NCBI RefSeq assembly: GCF_002995495.1
Contig: NZ_PVZV01000003.1
Location: 62,001 to 126,000, forward strand
Length of the DNA stretch: 64,000 nt
Source of the DNA: Actinocorallia populi
Lineage (GTDB): Bacteria > Actinomycetota > Actinomycetes > Streptosporangiales > Streptosporangiaceae
Reading direction: 5' to 3'
The translations under genes were made by a program, and so were the position numbers. Below the pieces are notes generated by a model, which was not told the origin of the DNA, searched no databases, and saw only the letters and a program-made list of their open reading frames with translations. Of the stretch, positions 1-8,302 are shown one piece after another; within the stretch, counting starts at the first letter, position 1, and every line of letters starts with the position of its first letter.

Positions 1-2
1 AC

Positions 3-1190
3 TTCTACCGGTTCCGCGCCCGGGGCCACCTGTCCCCCGCCGGCCGGACGCGCACCGCCCCGGCGCGCGGCGCGCTGACGCCGATGACGTTCGCGGCGGC
101 GTCCTGCTCGCACTACGAGCACGGGTACTTCACCGCCTACCGGCGGATGGCCGAGCAGGACCCCGACCTGGTCCTGCACCTCGGCGACTACATGTACGAG
201 TACGCGCCCGGCTCGTACGGCGGCTCGAACGGCGTCGTGCGCAGGCACACCGGCGGCAAGTGCCAGACGCTCACCGACTACCGGCGGCGGCACGCCCAGT
301 ACAAGAGCGACCCCGACCTGCGCGCCGCGCACGCCGCCGCGCCCTGGGCCGTCATCTGGGACGACCACGAACTGGAGGACAACTGGGCCGGGGGCAATCC
401 CGGCTCGGGCGTCCCGGGGTTCACCGCACGCAAGAGGGCCGCGATGCGCGCCTATTACGAGAACATGCCGCTGCGCGCGTCGTCCCGCCCGTCCGGGACG
501 ACGATGCAGTTGTTCCGCAGGCTCTCGTGGGGCGCGCTCGCCTCCTTCCACCTGCTCGACACCCGCCAGTACCGCACCGACCAGCCCTGCGACGACTGGC
601 TGCGGACCGGCTGCGACTCGCGGACGAACCCGTCGCACCGGGTCCTCGGCTCCCGGCAGCTGAAGTGGCTGGAGTCCGGCCTGCGCGCCTCGGGCGCCCG
701 GTGGGACGTCCTCGGCCAGCAGATCTTCCTCGCCCAGCGGGACTTCGCGCTCGGCCCCGCCGTCAAGTCCGGCATGGACTCCTGGGACGGCTACACCGCC
801 GAACGCGACCGCCTTTTCGACGCCGTCCAGCGCTCGGGCGCACGCAACCCCGTCGTCCTCACCGGCGACGTCCACACCGCCTTCGCCGGCGACCTGCTCC
901 GCGACTTCGACGACCCGTCCTCCGCCCGCATCGGCGTCGAACTCGTCGCCACCTCGATCGCCAGCGACGGCGACGGCTACCGCGACCGGGGCGTCAACGC
1001 CGCCCTCCTGGCGGAGAACCCGCACTTCGCCTTCGTCGACCAGCGCCGCGGCTACGTCCTCGGCAGGCTCGCCCCCGAGGCCCTCACCGCCGACTTCCAC
1101 ACCCTGGAGTACGTCTCGCGGCGCGGCGCCCCCGCCCGCCGCGCCGCCCGCTTCACCGTCCCGGACGGCGCCCGCTCCCTGGCCCGCTGA
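3..1190 (+). CDS. phoD: PhoD-type alkaline phosphatase/phosphodiesterase (5' end outside window)
   Basis: The reading frame is open from the left edge, so the start lies upstream; 395 residues are visible. PhoD-family enzymes are secreted, metal-dependent (Ca/Fe) phosphoesterases that release phosphate from esters. Family motifs seen in order are LHLGDYMYEY, WAVIWDDHELEDNW (metal-ligand DDHE), FHLLDTRQYR and, near the C-terminus, VVLTGDVHTAF. The visible part covers the whole metallophosphatase domain; the missing part should hold the Tat signal and the N-terminal Ig-like domain. An in-frame ATG at 84 is internal, because homologous-looking sequence (FYRFRARGHLSP) precedes it. The gene stands alone and ends at a strong hairpin shared with the convergent FG-GAP gene. 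Confident call. Confidence 0.93.
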   Translation, partial: FYRFRARGHLSPAGRTRTAPARGALTPMTFAAASCSHYEHGYFTAYRRMAEQDPDLVLHLGDYMYEYAPGSYGGSNGVVRRHTGGKCQTLTDYRRRHAQYKSDPDLRAAHAAAPWAVIWDDHELEDNWAGGNPGSGVPGFTARKRAAMRAYYENMPLRASSRPSGTTMQLFRRLSWGALASFHLLDTRQYRTDQPCDDWLRTGCDSRTNPSHRVLGSRQLKWLESGLRASGARWDVLGQQIFLAQRDFALGPAVKSGMDSWDGYTAERDRLFDAVQRSGARNPVVLTGDVHTAFAGDLLRDFDDPSSARIGVELVATSIASDGDGYRDRGVNAALLAENPHFAFVDQRRGYVLGRLAPEALTADFHTLEYVSRRGAPARRAARFTVPDGARSLAR

Positions 1191-1209
1191 ACCACCCGGC
1201 GGAAAGCCC

Positions 1210-1234
1210 GACGCCCCGGCCTCGCCGGGGCGTC
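1210..1234. terminator. Bidirectional hairpin terminator
   Basis: Perfect inverted repeat GACGCCCCGGC / GCCGGGGCGTC with a 3-nt loop, followed by TTC. It sits between the convergent ends of the phosphoesterase (1190) and the FG-GAP protein (1260). Confidence 0.75.
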
Positions 1235-1259
1235 TTCGGTTCTCCGGGAGGGGGCGGCC

Positions 1260-2552
1260 TCAGCCGAAGGAGAAGCCGGTCAGACCCCGGCCTTCGAGCG
1301 GGAGCCTGGTGCGGCTCCGGTAGACGCCGCCGGTGAAACCGCCGTCGCCGGGGGCCCCGACCGTCAGGACGCCGCCGGCGATCTTCAGCGCGTTGCCGTA
1401 GTGGGCCGCGGCGCCGAGGCCGGAGGTGACGAGTTCCGCCTTGCGCGCGGTCAGGCCGTGCCGTCTGCGGCCCCGGAGGATCTGGACGGAGCCGGAACCG
1501 GGGATGCCGACCGCGAGGTCGGCGGTCCCGTCCCCGTTCAGGTCGCCCGCCGCCAGGGCCGCGCCGAACAGGTCGTTGCGGCGGGCGTTCCCGGCCAGGC
1601 CTCCGGTGAGCCGGTTCCACATCGGGCCCTCCTCCTTGAAGGACGGCCCGTACAGGACGTGGACGGCGCCCTCGCCGAAGCCCCGGTTCTTGTCGGTGAG
1701 CGCCTCGCCGGGAACGCCGACCGCCAGGTCGTCCCGCCCGTCGGCGTCGAAGTCGGCGGCCGCGAGGGCGCTGCCGAACCCGTCGTTGCGTTCGGGGGAG
1801 CCGCGCAGCCTGCCCGCCTGGGAGATGTTGCGGCCCGTGGAGCGGACGGCGTCCAGGATCGTCACCGAGCCCTCGCCCCGGTGCCCGTCGCCGGGCAGGC
1901 CGACCGCGAGCTCGTCGCGCCCCCTGCCGTCGAAGTTCCCGGCGGCGAGGACCGCCCCGAACGCGTCCGTCTGCGCCTTGCGCCTGCCCTTCCGCCCGAT
2001 GGAGGCGGTGAAGACCTTGCGCCCCTTCAGCCCGTCGGCGCGCAGCCCGAAAACCGCGACCGCTCCCCCGCCCCTGCGTCCCGGCGCCCCCGCGGCGAGT
2101 TCGAGGTCGCGGTCCCCGTCCAGATCGGCCGCGACGAGGGCCGTGCCGAACTGGTCGCCGCCGGGCGAGGGCAGCCGCAGCACCGGCCCCCGCCGCAACC
2201 CGCCTTCTGCTCCCAGGTACACCTCGACCGTTTCCGTGCCCGGAGCCCCCACCGCGAGGTCGGCGCAGCGGTCGCCGTCGAGGTCCCCGACGGCCAGCGC
2301 GGCCCCGAAACCGCCCCCGCGCCGCGCGTCCGCCGGGACCAGCCACTCCTGCCGCCCGTCCCCGTACAGGATTCCCACCTGCCCGGCACGGGCCTGCCCG
2401 CCGGCCGCCGCCGAGGGCGCTCCCGTCGCGAGATCCCGCCTGCCGTCGCCGTCGAAGTCGGAACCGCCCCGGCACTGCGCCGCCTGAGCCGCGGTTCCGG
2501 GCACCACCAGCATTCCCGCCACGAGGAGGGGGGCCATCACAAGGCTTCGCAT
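1260..2552 (-). CDS. Secreted FG-GAP repeat (integrin alpha-like beta-propeller) protein
   Basis: 430 residues. The start chosen is the ATG at 2552, which opens an obvious signal peptide (MRSLVMAPLLVAGMLVVP, cleavage near AQA-A at about residue 27) and has AAGGGA a short distance upstream; the frame stays open about 120 bases further upstream. The mature part is a run of about seven repeats, each with a calcium-loop motif such as DFDGDGRRDLATGAP, DLDGDRCADLAVGAP, DFDADGRDDLAVGVP and DLNGDGTADLAVGIP, i.e. a seven-bladed propeller. Such proteins are exported and bind Ca2+; ligands are unknown. There is no membrane anchor or enzymatic domain. Monocistronic; convergent with the PhoD gene. Confidence 0.85.
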   Translation of the reverse strand: MRSLVMAPLLVAGMLVVPGTAAQAAQCRGGSDFDGDGRRDLATGAPSAAAGGQARAGQVGILYGDGRQEWLVPADARRGGGFGAALAVGDLDGDRCADLAVGAPGTETVEVYLGAEGGLRRGPVLRLPSPGGDQFGTALVAADLDGDRDLELAAGAPGRRGGGAVAVFGLRADGLKGRKVFTASIGRKGRRKAQTDAFGAVLAAGNFDGRGRDELAVGLPGDGHRGEGSVTILDAVRSTGRNISQAGRLRGSPERNDGFGSALAAADFDADGRDDLAVGVPGEALTDKNRGFGEGAVHVLYGPSFKEEGPMWNRLTGGLAGNARRNDLFGAALAAGDLNGDGTADLAVGIPGSGSVQILRGRRRHGLTARKAELVTSGLGAAAHYGNALKIAGGVLTVGAPGDGGFTGGVYRSRTRLPLEGRGLTGFSFG

Positions 2553-2657
2553 GCCGCCAACGTCCCTTGCCGGCGGAACGCCCCGACAGCGGACGGATGT
2601 CTCCCCGGTGAAGCTTGTCCTGCCAACCGCCCGCCCCGGCGGCGCGGAGATCACGAT

Positions 2658-2681
2658 CATCGGCATCGGCATCGGCCTCGG
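2658..2681. repeat. Short 6-bp tandem repeat in a divergent intergenic region
   Basis: Three perfect CATCGG units followed by the variant CCTCGG, inside the 265-base gap (2553-2817) between the divergent FG-GAP and histidine kinase genes. Nothing else distinct was seen in this gap apart from the two genes' ribosome binding sites. Function unknown. Confidence 0.5.
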
Positions 2682-2817
2682 CCTCCGCGGACCTTCCGGG
2701 CGATCTCGACGACTCCGTGGGGCACGCCGTCCGCCCGTCCGGAACAGGCGGTGGAATCGGTAACGGCGGAAGGTGGTTGTACCGGTAGGACCCGAAACCG
2801 GGGTCGGGGGGGCGCAG

Positions 2818-4404
2818 ATGACCGAGGTCGATTTCGAGAGCCTGTTCGACTCCGTGCCGGGTCCACTGGCTCTGATGTCGACGGACCTCGTGTTCCTCGC
2901 GGCGAACCGCGCCTACGAACGGCTGCTGAGCCGCCCGCGCGAGGACCTCATCGGAAGATACGTCTTCGACGTGTTCCCCGGCGGCCCCTCTCAGGAAGAG
3001 GTGGAGGCCTTGCGCTCCTCGCTGGAGAAGGCCGCCTCGGGCGAGATCGACCTCATGATGCTGCAGCGCTACGACGTGGAGGACCCCAGCGCACCGGGGA
3101 AATTCGAAGAGCGGTACTGGAATGTGGTCCATGCGCCGCTGCTGGACTCCGAGGGCACGGTTCGCGGGGTCATCGCCCAGCCCCAGGAAGTGACCTCTTT
3201 CGTCCAGAGGACGGACGGCGGCAGCCTCCAGCCCTCCGCGAGCAGCACCCTGACGCATCTCGCGGCGGTCGAGGCGCACCTGTTCTCCCAGACGAACCAG
3301 CTGCACGAGATCAACCAGCGGCTCCGCGACTCCCAGGTCCAGGAGCGCCAGAATTCCGAAGCCCTCCGGCAGGCGGTGCAGCAGCAGCGCGAGGCCGTCG
3401 CCGACACCTCCCACGACCTGCGCGGCCCCCTCACCGGCCTGCAGCTGCGCCTGCAGGAGGCTCTCGACGACTCCGAGGCCGACCCGCACGAGATCATGCT
3501 GACCGCCCTGCGCGACGCCGAGCGCCTCGGCGACATCGTCAGCGACCTGCTGGACCTGGCCCGCCTGGAGGCCGGATCCCCCGCCGAGACCCGGCCGGTC
3601 GACCTCGCCCGCCTGATCAGGGGCGAACTGGCCCAGGTCACCGCCAAGACCACCCTCGCCACGAGCCTGGACCCGGGGATCGTCGTGCAGGGCTCCCCCG
3701 TCCGGCTCGGCCGCCTGGTGAACAACCTGCTGGCCAACGCCCGCCGCCACGCGCGCACCCGGGTGGAGGTGTCCCTCAGAGCCGACGGCGGCCAGGCCGT
3801 CCTGGAAGTGAGGGACGACGGCCCCGGCATCCCCGACGACGAGAAGGAAGCCGTCTTCCGGCGCTTCTACCGCCGGTCCGACGCCCAGCGCAGCGACCCC
3901 GACGGAACCGGCCTCGGGCTGCCGATCTCCCGCCAGATCGCCCAGGCCCACGGGGGCACCCTGCACGCCGCCGACCACCCCGACGGCTCCCCCGGCGCCC
4001 GCCTCATCCTGCGCCTGCCCCTGGCGAACCGGTCCTTATCCGCAGGGCGCCGACCCGAGCGCGAGCCGCCTCCGGGCCGTCGACCACCGCAGGCACCACG
4101 TCCGCCGCGCCGCCGCCTTTCCCGACCGGCCCCGTTCCCCGCGGCCGGGTCCCGAAGGGCGGGGATGACGGGTCATTCCGCCAGGTCGAGGCGGGGCAGT
4201 CGGAGGGCGGCGGCGACGGCGGCGAACAGGGCGAGGGCTCCGAGGAAGGCGAGGGAGCCGGCGGGGAAGCCGATCTTGGAGTTGTGGGCGGCGGCCGTGT
4301 ACAGGGTGTGGGCCGAGGCGAGCGCGGCGGGGACGGCGGCGATCCGGGCGGCGGTGCCCGCCTGGTCGAGGCGCAGCCAGAGCAGGGCGGTGACGCCGAC
4401 GTAG
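2818..4404 (+). CDS. Orphan PAS-domain sensor histidine kinase (C-terminal end uncertain)
   Basis: Autophosphorylating sensor kinase without a membrane segment. From ATG 2818 (an in-frame GTG at 2773 is an alternative): PAS domain about residues 5-115, a coiled-coil-like linker, HisKA H-box DTSHDLRGPLTG with phospho-acceptor His199, N-box NNLLANARRHA near 302, and G-boxes DDGPGIPDD and GTGLGLPIS up to about 380. No response regulator gene is adjacent, so the partner is elsewhere. The frame continues 125 residues past the ATPase domain as Arg/Pro-rich sequence with poor codon use and a rare TTA codon (4036), and runs 230 bases antisense into the next gene. The GC3 pattern after about 4040 instead fits the +1 frame, which stops at 4166-4168. 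The true C-terminus may therefore lie there, through a frameshift or sequencing error. Confidence 0.8.
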   Translation: MTEVDFESLFDSVPGPLALMSTDLVFLAANRAYERLLSRPREDLIGRYVFDVFPGGPSQEEVEALRSSLEKAASGEIDLMMLQRYDVEDPSAPGKFEERYWNVVHAPLLDSEGTVRGVIAQPQEVTSFVQRTDGGSLQPSASSTLTHLAAVEAHLFSQTNQLHEINQRLRDSQVQERQNSEALRQAVQQQREAVADTSHDLRGPLTGLQLRLQEALDDSEADPHEIMLTALRDAERLGDIVSDLLDLARLEAGSPAETRPVDLARLIRGELAQVTAKTTLATSLDPGIVVQGSPVRLGRLVNNLLANARRHARTRVEVSLRADGGQAVLEVRDDGPGIPDDEKEAVFRRFYRRSDAQRSDPDGTGLGLPISRQIAQAHGGTLHAADHPDGSPGARLILRLPLANRSLSAGRRPEREPPPGRRPPQAPRPPRRRLSRPAPFPAAGSRRAGMTGHSARSRRGSRRAAATAANRARAPRKAREPAGKPILELWAAAVYRVWAEASAAGTAAIRAAVPAWSRRSQSRAVTPT

Positions 4405-4565
4405 AGGGCCGCCGTGACCGCGGCCAGCCAGATGGACGCCTTGTCCAGCGCCGTCCGGTCGTAGCCGTAGTGCCACAGGTCGTCGAAGGCCCAGTGCAGT
4501 CGCAGGGAAAGCCAGGCGAAAACGATGATCACGGCCAGCATCGCAAAGCGGGCACGCTTCTCCAT
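4173..4565 (-). CDS. Small four-helix membrane protein, unknown function
   Basis: 130 residues, four predicted transmembrane helices: residues about 8-25 (FAMLAVIIVFAWLSLRL), 43-65, 72-92 and 100-120. The N-terminus MEKRAR is positively charged, suggesting a cytoplasmic N-terminus. I do not recognise a family. The ATG at 4565 is the only good start. It is divergent from the kinase gene at 4603 (37-base gap) and convergent with the histidine kinase, whose annotated tail overlaps it antisense. The codon bias (strong GC3) supports this frame over the kinase tail. Confidence 0.7.
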   Translation of the reverse strand: MEKRARFAMLAVIIVFAWLSLRLHWAFDDLWHYGYDRTALDKASIWLAAVTAALYVGVTALLWLRLDQAGTAARIAAVPAALASAHTLYTAAAHNSKIGFPAGSLAFLGALALFAAVAAALRLPRLDLAE

Positions 4566-4602
4566 GGCGGCATCATAAGTACCGAATTACGATCGGTCCA
4601 CG

Positions 4603-5877
4603 ATGACTGTTCCGGCGGACAGGTACGACCTCGTACGGCTGATCGGCGAGGGCGGGATGGGGCGGGTGTGGCGCGCTCACGACCGCGTCCTGGACCGGAT
4701 CGTGGCGGTGAAGCAGGTCCGGTTCCCCGAAGGGATCCCGGACGGGGAGCGCATGGTGTTGTGCCGCCGGGCCGTCGGCGAGGCGCGGGCGGCGGCGGCC
4801 GTGCCGCACGCGTCGATCGTCGGCGTGCACGACGTGCTGGAGGTCGACGGCAGCCCGTGGATCGTGATGGAGCTCATCGAGGGCCGTTCGCTGCGCGAGG
4901 CCCTGCCGGTGGACCCCCGCGAGGCCGCCCGGATCGGGCTGGCCGTGCTGTCGGCGCTGACCGCGGCGCACGCCGCCGGGATCGTGCACCGCGACGTCAC
5001 CCCGGGCAACGTGCTGCTGGCCGACGACGGGCGGGTGGTGCTGACCGACTTCGGGATCGCCGCGATCGACGGCGGGGAGGGCCTGACCCGCACCGGCGCC
5101 TTCGCCGGTTCACCGGGGTTCGTCCCGCCGGAACGCCTGTCCGGCGGCGTCCACGGCCCGGCCGGCGACCTGTTCGCGCTGGGCGCGACCCTGTACGCGG
5201 CGGTCGAGGGCCGCGACCCCTTCCTGCGCGCCACCGAGGCCGCGACGCTCGCGGCCACCGTGCTGGACAGGCCCGCCCGGCCCCGGCGGGCGGGCCCGCT
5301 CCGCGGGCCGTTCCTGAGGCTGCTGCGCAAGGACCCCGCCGACCGGCCCGGAGCGGCGGCGGTCGAGACGGCGCTGCGGCGGGCGGCCGGAGAACCCGTC
5401 TCATGGTGGGAGCGGATCTCCTGGCTGCCCGACACCCGCTGGGAGTACGCCTGGCTCGCGGCGGTGGCCTTGCTCGCGCTGGGATTCCTGCTGGGCGACC
5501 GGATACCGCTCGACACCCGCTACCGCGGCCTGGACGTGTGCGCGGTCGCCGCGGGCCTGCCCGGAACGCGATCACGCGACCCCGGCTCGGTCTGCACGTG
5601 GACGCTCGACGACGGCCGGACGTTGCGGGTGTACTGGTGGGACCTCCCCAACCCCCGCAGCGCCCGCATGGAATTCACCGCGATCCGCCGGGAGCGGGCG
5701 AAGAACCAGGGTGAGGCACCGCTGTCCGGCCTCGGTGACGCGGCCTTCCGGACCGCGGACGGCGGGGAGGCCGTGTTCCGCGACGGCGCGCTGGTCGTCT
5801 CCGTCCGCCTCGACGAGGGCGGTTACGGCGTCTATCCGGAACGGTTGTGGGCTGCGGTGCGGAAGGTACGGCGATGA
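4603..5877 (+). CDS. Membrane-anchored Ser/Thr protein kinase (Hanks type)
   Basis: 424 residues. Kinase domain about 8-255: glycine loop GEGGMGRV (15-22), ATP lysine K37, catalytic loop HRDVTPGN with D131, then TDFGIAA. The usual HRDxK lysine is threonine here (HRDVTPGN), a conservative but notable deviation that could lower activity. A single transmembrane helix (YAWLAAVALLALGFLLG, about 283-300) separates it from a 120-residue extracellular domain that has no PASTA repeats and contains two Cys (DVCAV and SVCTW), possibly a disulfide. Role: phosphorylation-based signalling from an outside sensor. It is translationally coupled to the second kinase through an ATGA overlap at 5874. Confidence 0.9.
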   Translation: MTVPADRYDLVRLIGEGGMGRVWRAHDRVLDRIVAVKQVRFPEGIPDGERMVLCRRAVGEARAAAAVPHASIVGVHDVLEVDGSPWIVMELIEGRSLREALPVDPREAARIGLAVLSALTAAHAAGIVHRDVTPGNVLLADDGRVVLTDFGIAAIDGGEGLTRTGAFAGSPGFVPPERLSGGVHGPAGDLFALGATLYAAVEGRDPFLRATEAATLAATVLDRPARPRRAGPLRGPFLRLLRKDPADRPGAAAVETALRRAAGEPVSWWERISWLPDTRWEYAWLAAVALLALGFLLGDRIPLDTRYRGLDVCAVAAGLPGTRSRDPGSVCTWTLDDGRTLRVYWWDLPNPRSARMEFTAIRRERAKNQGEAPLSGLGDAAFRTADGGEAVFRDGALVVSVRLDEGGYGVYPERLWAAVRKVRR

Positions 5878-6914
5878 TGCGGATCGCGGGCCGGTACGAG
5901 TTGCGCGAGGTGATCGGCGGGGGCGGGATGGGCCGCGTCTGGCGGGCCTTCGACGACGTCGCCCGCCGCGAGGTCGCGGTCAAGGAGATGTACGAGCGGG
6001 TCGGCACCGAACGGGCGCTGCGCGAGGCGCGGGCGATGGCCCGGCTCCAGCACCCGGAGATCGTCCGCGTCCACGACGTCCTGATGTGGGGAGACCGGCC
6101 GTGGATCGTGATGGAGTTCCTCGACGGCACGCCGCTGGACGAGCTGATCGAACGGAACGGGCGGCTGCCCCCGCACCGGGTCGCCGAGATCGGCCGGGCC
6201 GTGCTGCGCGCCCTGCGCCACGCCCACGACCAGGGCATCGTGCACCGGGACGTCAAGCCCGGCAACGTCTTCGTCCGCACCGACGGCCGCGTCGTGCTCA
6301 CCGACTTCGGCATCGCCAGCCTCGACGGCCAGGAACGCCTGACCGCCACCGGGTACCCGATCGGGACGCCCGGCTACATCGCCCCCGAGCGGCTCCGCCA
6401 CGCCGACCTGCCGCCCGAGCCGGCGTCGGACCTGTTCTCGCTCGGCGCCCTCCTGTACGCGGCGCTGACCGGCCGTGCGCCTTTCGCCCGCGACACGCCG
6501 CTGGCATCGCTGACCGCCCCGCTCACCGACCGGCCCTCCCGGCCGCACGGGCCGCCGCGCCTGGTCGGGGCCGTCATGGGGCTGCTGTCCGCCGACCCCC
6601 GCAGACGCGCGGGCGCGGCCGCCCGGCTGGACTCCCCGCTGGTGGCCGCGCCCGGTCCCGCCCCCCGCCGGGCGGTCCACGCCCTCGAGGCGGTCCTGGT
6701 CGCCGCGGCCCTCGCCGGCCTGGCCGTCGGGCTCGGCCTGGCGGTCAAGGGCGGGCCCGACCCCGTGCCGCTCCGCCCCCAGGTCACCCCCGTCCTCACC
6801 GACCCGGCGCGGATCCTCCCCTCCTACGACCCCCTGGTCTCTCCGCCGCCTCTCCCGATCCCGACCCCGACGCTGGACCTATGCGACCTGAACCTCGAAC
6901 CCGGCTGGTGCTGA
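5874..6914 (+). CDS. Second membrane-anchored Ser/Thr protein kinase
   Basis: 346 residues. The ATG at 5874 overlaps the stop of the upstream kinase (ATGA) and has GGAAGG 7 bases upstream, so it is preferred over an in-frame start at 5847. Canonical kinase motifs: GGGGMGRV (15-22), ATP lysine K37, HRDVKPGN, TDFGIAS. Unlike its neighbour it keeps the HRDxK lysine. One transmembrane helix follows (VLVAAALAGLAVGLGLAV, about 267-285), then a short Pro-rich external tail ending LDLCDLNLEPGWC with two Cys. The paired arrangement suggests the two kinases act together, with the second able to phosphorylate the first (inference). Confidence 0.9.
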   Translation: MMRIAGRYELREVIGGGGMGRVWRAFDDVARREVAVKEMYERVGTERALREARAMARLQHPEIVRVHDVLMWGDRPWIVMEFLDGTPLDELIERNGRLPPHRVAEIGRAVLRALRHAHDQGIVHRDVKPGNVFVRTDGRVVLTDFGIASLDGQERLTATGYPIGTPGYIAPERLRHADLPPEPASDLFSLGALLYAALTGRAPFARDTPLASLTAPLTDRPSRPHGPPRLVGAVMGLLSADPRRRAGAAARLDSPLVAAPGPAPRRAVHALEAVLVAAALAGLAVGLGLAVKGGPDPVPLRPQVTPVLTDPARILPSYDPLVSPPPLPIPTPTLDLCDLNLEPGWC

Positions 6915-7255
6915 CCGCGCTGCGCCTGCACGCCCTGCTCGCCGTCCTGCTCGCGCTGTCGGCGGTCTATCCGCTGGTCCGGGCGTCCGGCGGCGCGTAC
7001 GCCGCCGACGGCCGCTGGCACGAACTGTCCGCGGCCCTGCTCCTGGCCGCGCTCACCGCCGCCGTCCTCACCCGCCCGATCCGCCGCGCCACCCGCCGCC
7101 AGTGGCTGCTCGCCCTCGCCGCGCACGCCCTCCTGCTGGCCGTCCTCCTCGAGTTCGCCCTGTCCACCGGCCCCGCCTACACCTGGCTTCCGGCCCTGCC
7201 CGTCATCGCCATGACCGGCTTCCTGACCGTCGCCGTCCCCGCCCTGCCCGGCTGA
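6881..7255 (+). CDS. Small four-helix membrane protein of the kinase operon
   Basis: 124 residues starting at ATG 6881, inside the last 34 bases of the kinase gene in another frame. Four hydrophobic helices can be seen: about 10-32, 49-64, 74-94 and 102-122, with an Arg-rich loop RPIRRATRRQ between helices 2 and 3. No recognised family. The overlap with the kinase implies co-expression; a membrane partner of the kinases is plausible but unproven. Confidence 0.7.
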   Translation: MRPEPRTRLVLTALRLHALLAVLLALSAVYPLVRASGGAYAADGRWHELSAALLLAALTAAVLTRPIRRATRRQWLLALAAHALLLAVLLEFALSTGPAYTWLPALPVIAMTGFLTVAVPALPG

Positions 7256-7347
7256 CGCGCGGCCGGCGGCGTCCGGGCCCGAGGACCCCCGCCCGCGAGT
7301 CCCTCCGGCGCGGCGGCCGGTGGCGCGAGGGCCGCGCGCCCGCGGGG

Positions 7348-8163
7348 TCAGGCCATGGTGCCGCCGTCGGCGAGGAGCGTGCTCCCCGTCATGAAGGCCG
7401 ACATGTCGGATGCGCAGAACAGCACGATACGCGCGATGTCGTCCGGGACCCCGCCCCTGCCGATCGGCGCGGTGAACATGAGGTCGGTCGGCGGCATGTC
7501 GTCCGGGTCGACCCCGGCGGCGACCGCCGCCAGCATGTTGCCCTCGGTGGGGACGAAGCTCGGCGCCACGCCGAGCACCCGGATGCCCAGCGGCGCGAGC
7601 TCGAGTGCCATCTCGCGGGTGAGGCCGCGGACCGCGTGCTTGGAGCCGACATAGGCCGCCAGGCCGGGCGCGCTGCCGCGGAAACCGGCGGTCGACACGA
7701 CGTTCACGATCACGCCGCCCTTCCCGCCCGCCGCCATCTGCCGCGCCGCCTCGCGCGCGCCGACGAAGGTGCCGCGCGCGTTCACCGCGAAGACCTGATC
7801 CCAGGTCTCCTCGCTCATCTCCAGGAGGGGGACCGCGGGGAAGACACCCGCGTTGTTCACCCAGATCTCGAGACCGCCCAGCTCGGCGGCCGCACGAGCC
7901 GCGACGTCCGCCACGGACGCCGCGTCGGTGACGTCCATGGCGGTGCTGAGCGCCCGAACCCCGTACCGTTCGGCGAGCTCCCCGGCCGTGGACGCGGCGA
8001 GCCCCTCCTCGATGTCGCCGATCACCAGATCGGCTCCCGCCTCGGCCAGCCGCGACGCGATCGCCTTGCCGAGACCGCGCGCCCCTCCCGTCACGACCGC
8101 GCGCCGGCCCCGCAGGGAGACGAGCTCCGCGAGCGAACTGTTCGACACCTCGGCGGTGGACAT
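7348..8163 (-). CDS. SDR-family NAD(P)-dependent oxidoreductase
   Basis: 271 residues. Classical short-chain dehydrogenase: cofactor motif TGGARGLG (25-32), NNAG motif, catalytic Tyr-Lys in YVGSK, and a C-terminal LLADGG segment. Such enzymes reduce keto groups or oxidise alcohols in the cytoplasm; the substrate cannot be read from sequence. Start ATG 8163 has AGAAGGAG upstream at good spacing; the frame extends upstream without a better start. It is divergent from a TetR regulator at 8303, which probably controls it. Confidence 0.88.
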   Translation of the reverse strand: MSTAEVSNSSLAELVSLRGRRAVVTGGARGLGKAIASRLAEAGADLVIGDIEEGLAASTAGELAERYGVRALSTAMDVTDAASVADVAARAAAELGGLEIWVNNAGVFPAVPLLEMSEETWDQVFAVNARGTFVGAREAARQMAAGGKGGVIVNVVSTAGFRGSAPGLAAYVGSKHAVRGLTREMALELAPLGIRVLGVAPSFVPTEGNMLAAVAAGVDPDDMPPTDLMFTAPIGRGGVPDDIARIVLFCASDMSAFMTGSTLLADGGTMA

Positions 8164-8235
8164 CCTTCGGCTCCTTCTGTCCTCGGCCCGAACGGAATGC
8201 CGTCCCGGGCATGAAATCACATACCGGTCATGAAA

Positions 8236-8246
8236 CTGAGTGTCAG
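8236..8246. promoter_or_regulatory. Candidate operator between SDR and TetR genes
   Basis: Small inverted repeat CTGA-GTG-TCAG in the 139-base divergent intergenic region, with an ATGAAA direct repeat nearby (about 8212 and 8231). A likely but weak candidate for the neighbouring TetR protein; arms are only 4 bp. Confidence 0.3.
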
Positions 8247-8302
8247 CCTAGCAATGGCATTCCAGACCCAAGACCGGATACCGCACTTGGTAACATCCAC
8301 CG

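Noticed and set aside
1153-3978. Very long open frames antisense to real genes, such as the 941-codon one here, 1401-5714 (+) and 38082-42620 (-)
   Set aside because: They are by-products of extreme GC content: no family motifs, repetitive Arg/Pro/Gly or Val/Gly composition, and wrong codon-position bias, whereas the opposite frames encode clear domains.
7398-7409. Palindrome CCGACATGTCGG resembling the TetR core TCCGACA/TGTCGGA
   Set aside because: It lies inside the SDR coding sequence (codons of the C-terminal DMSAF region), far from any start; probably chance.
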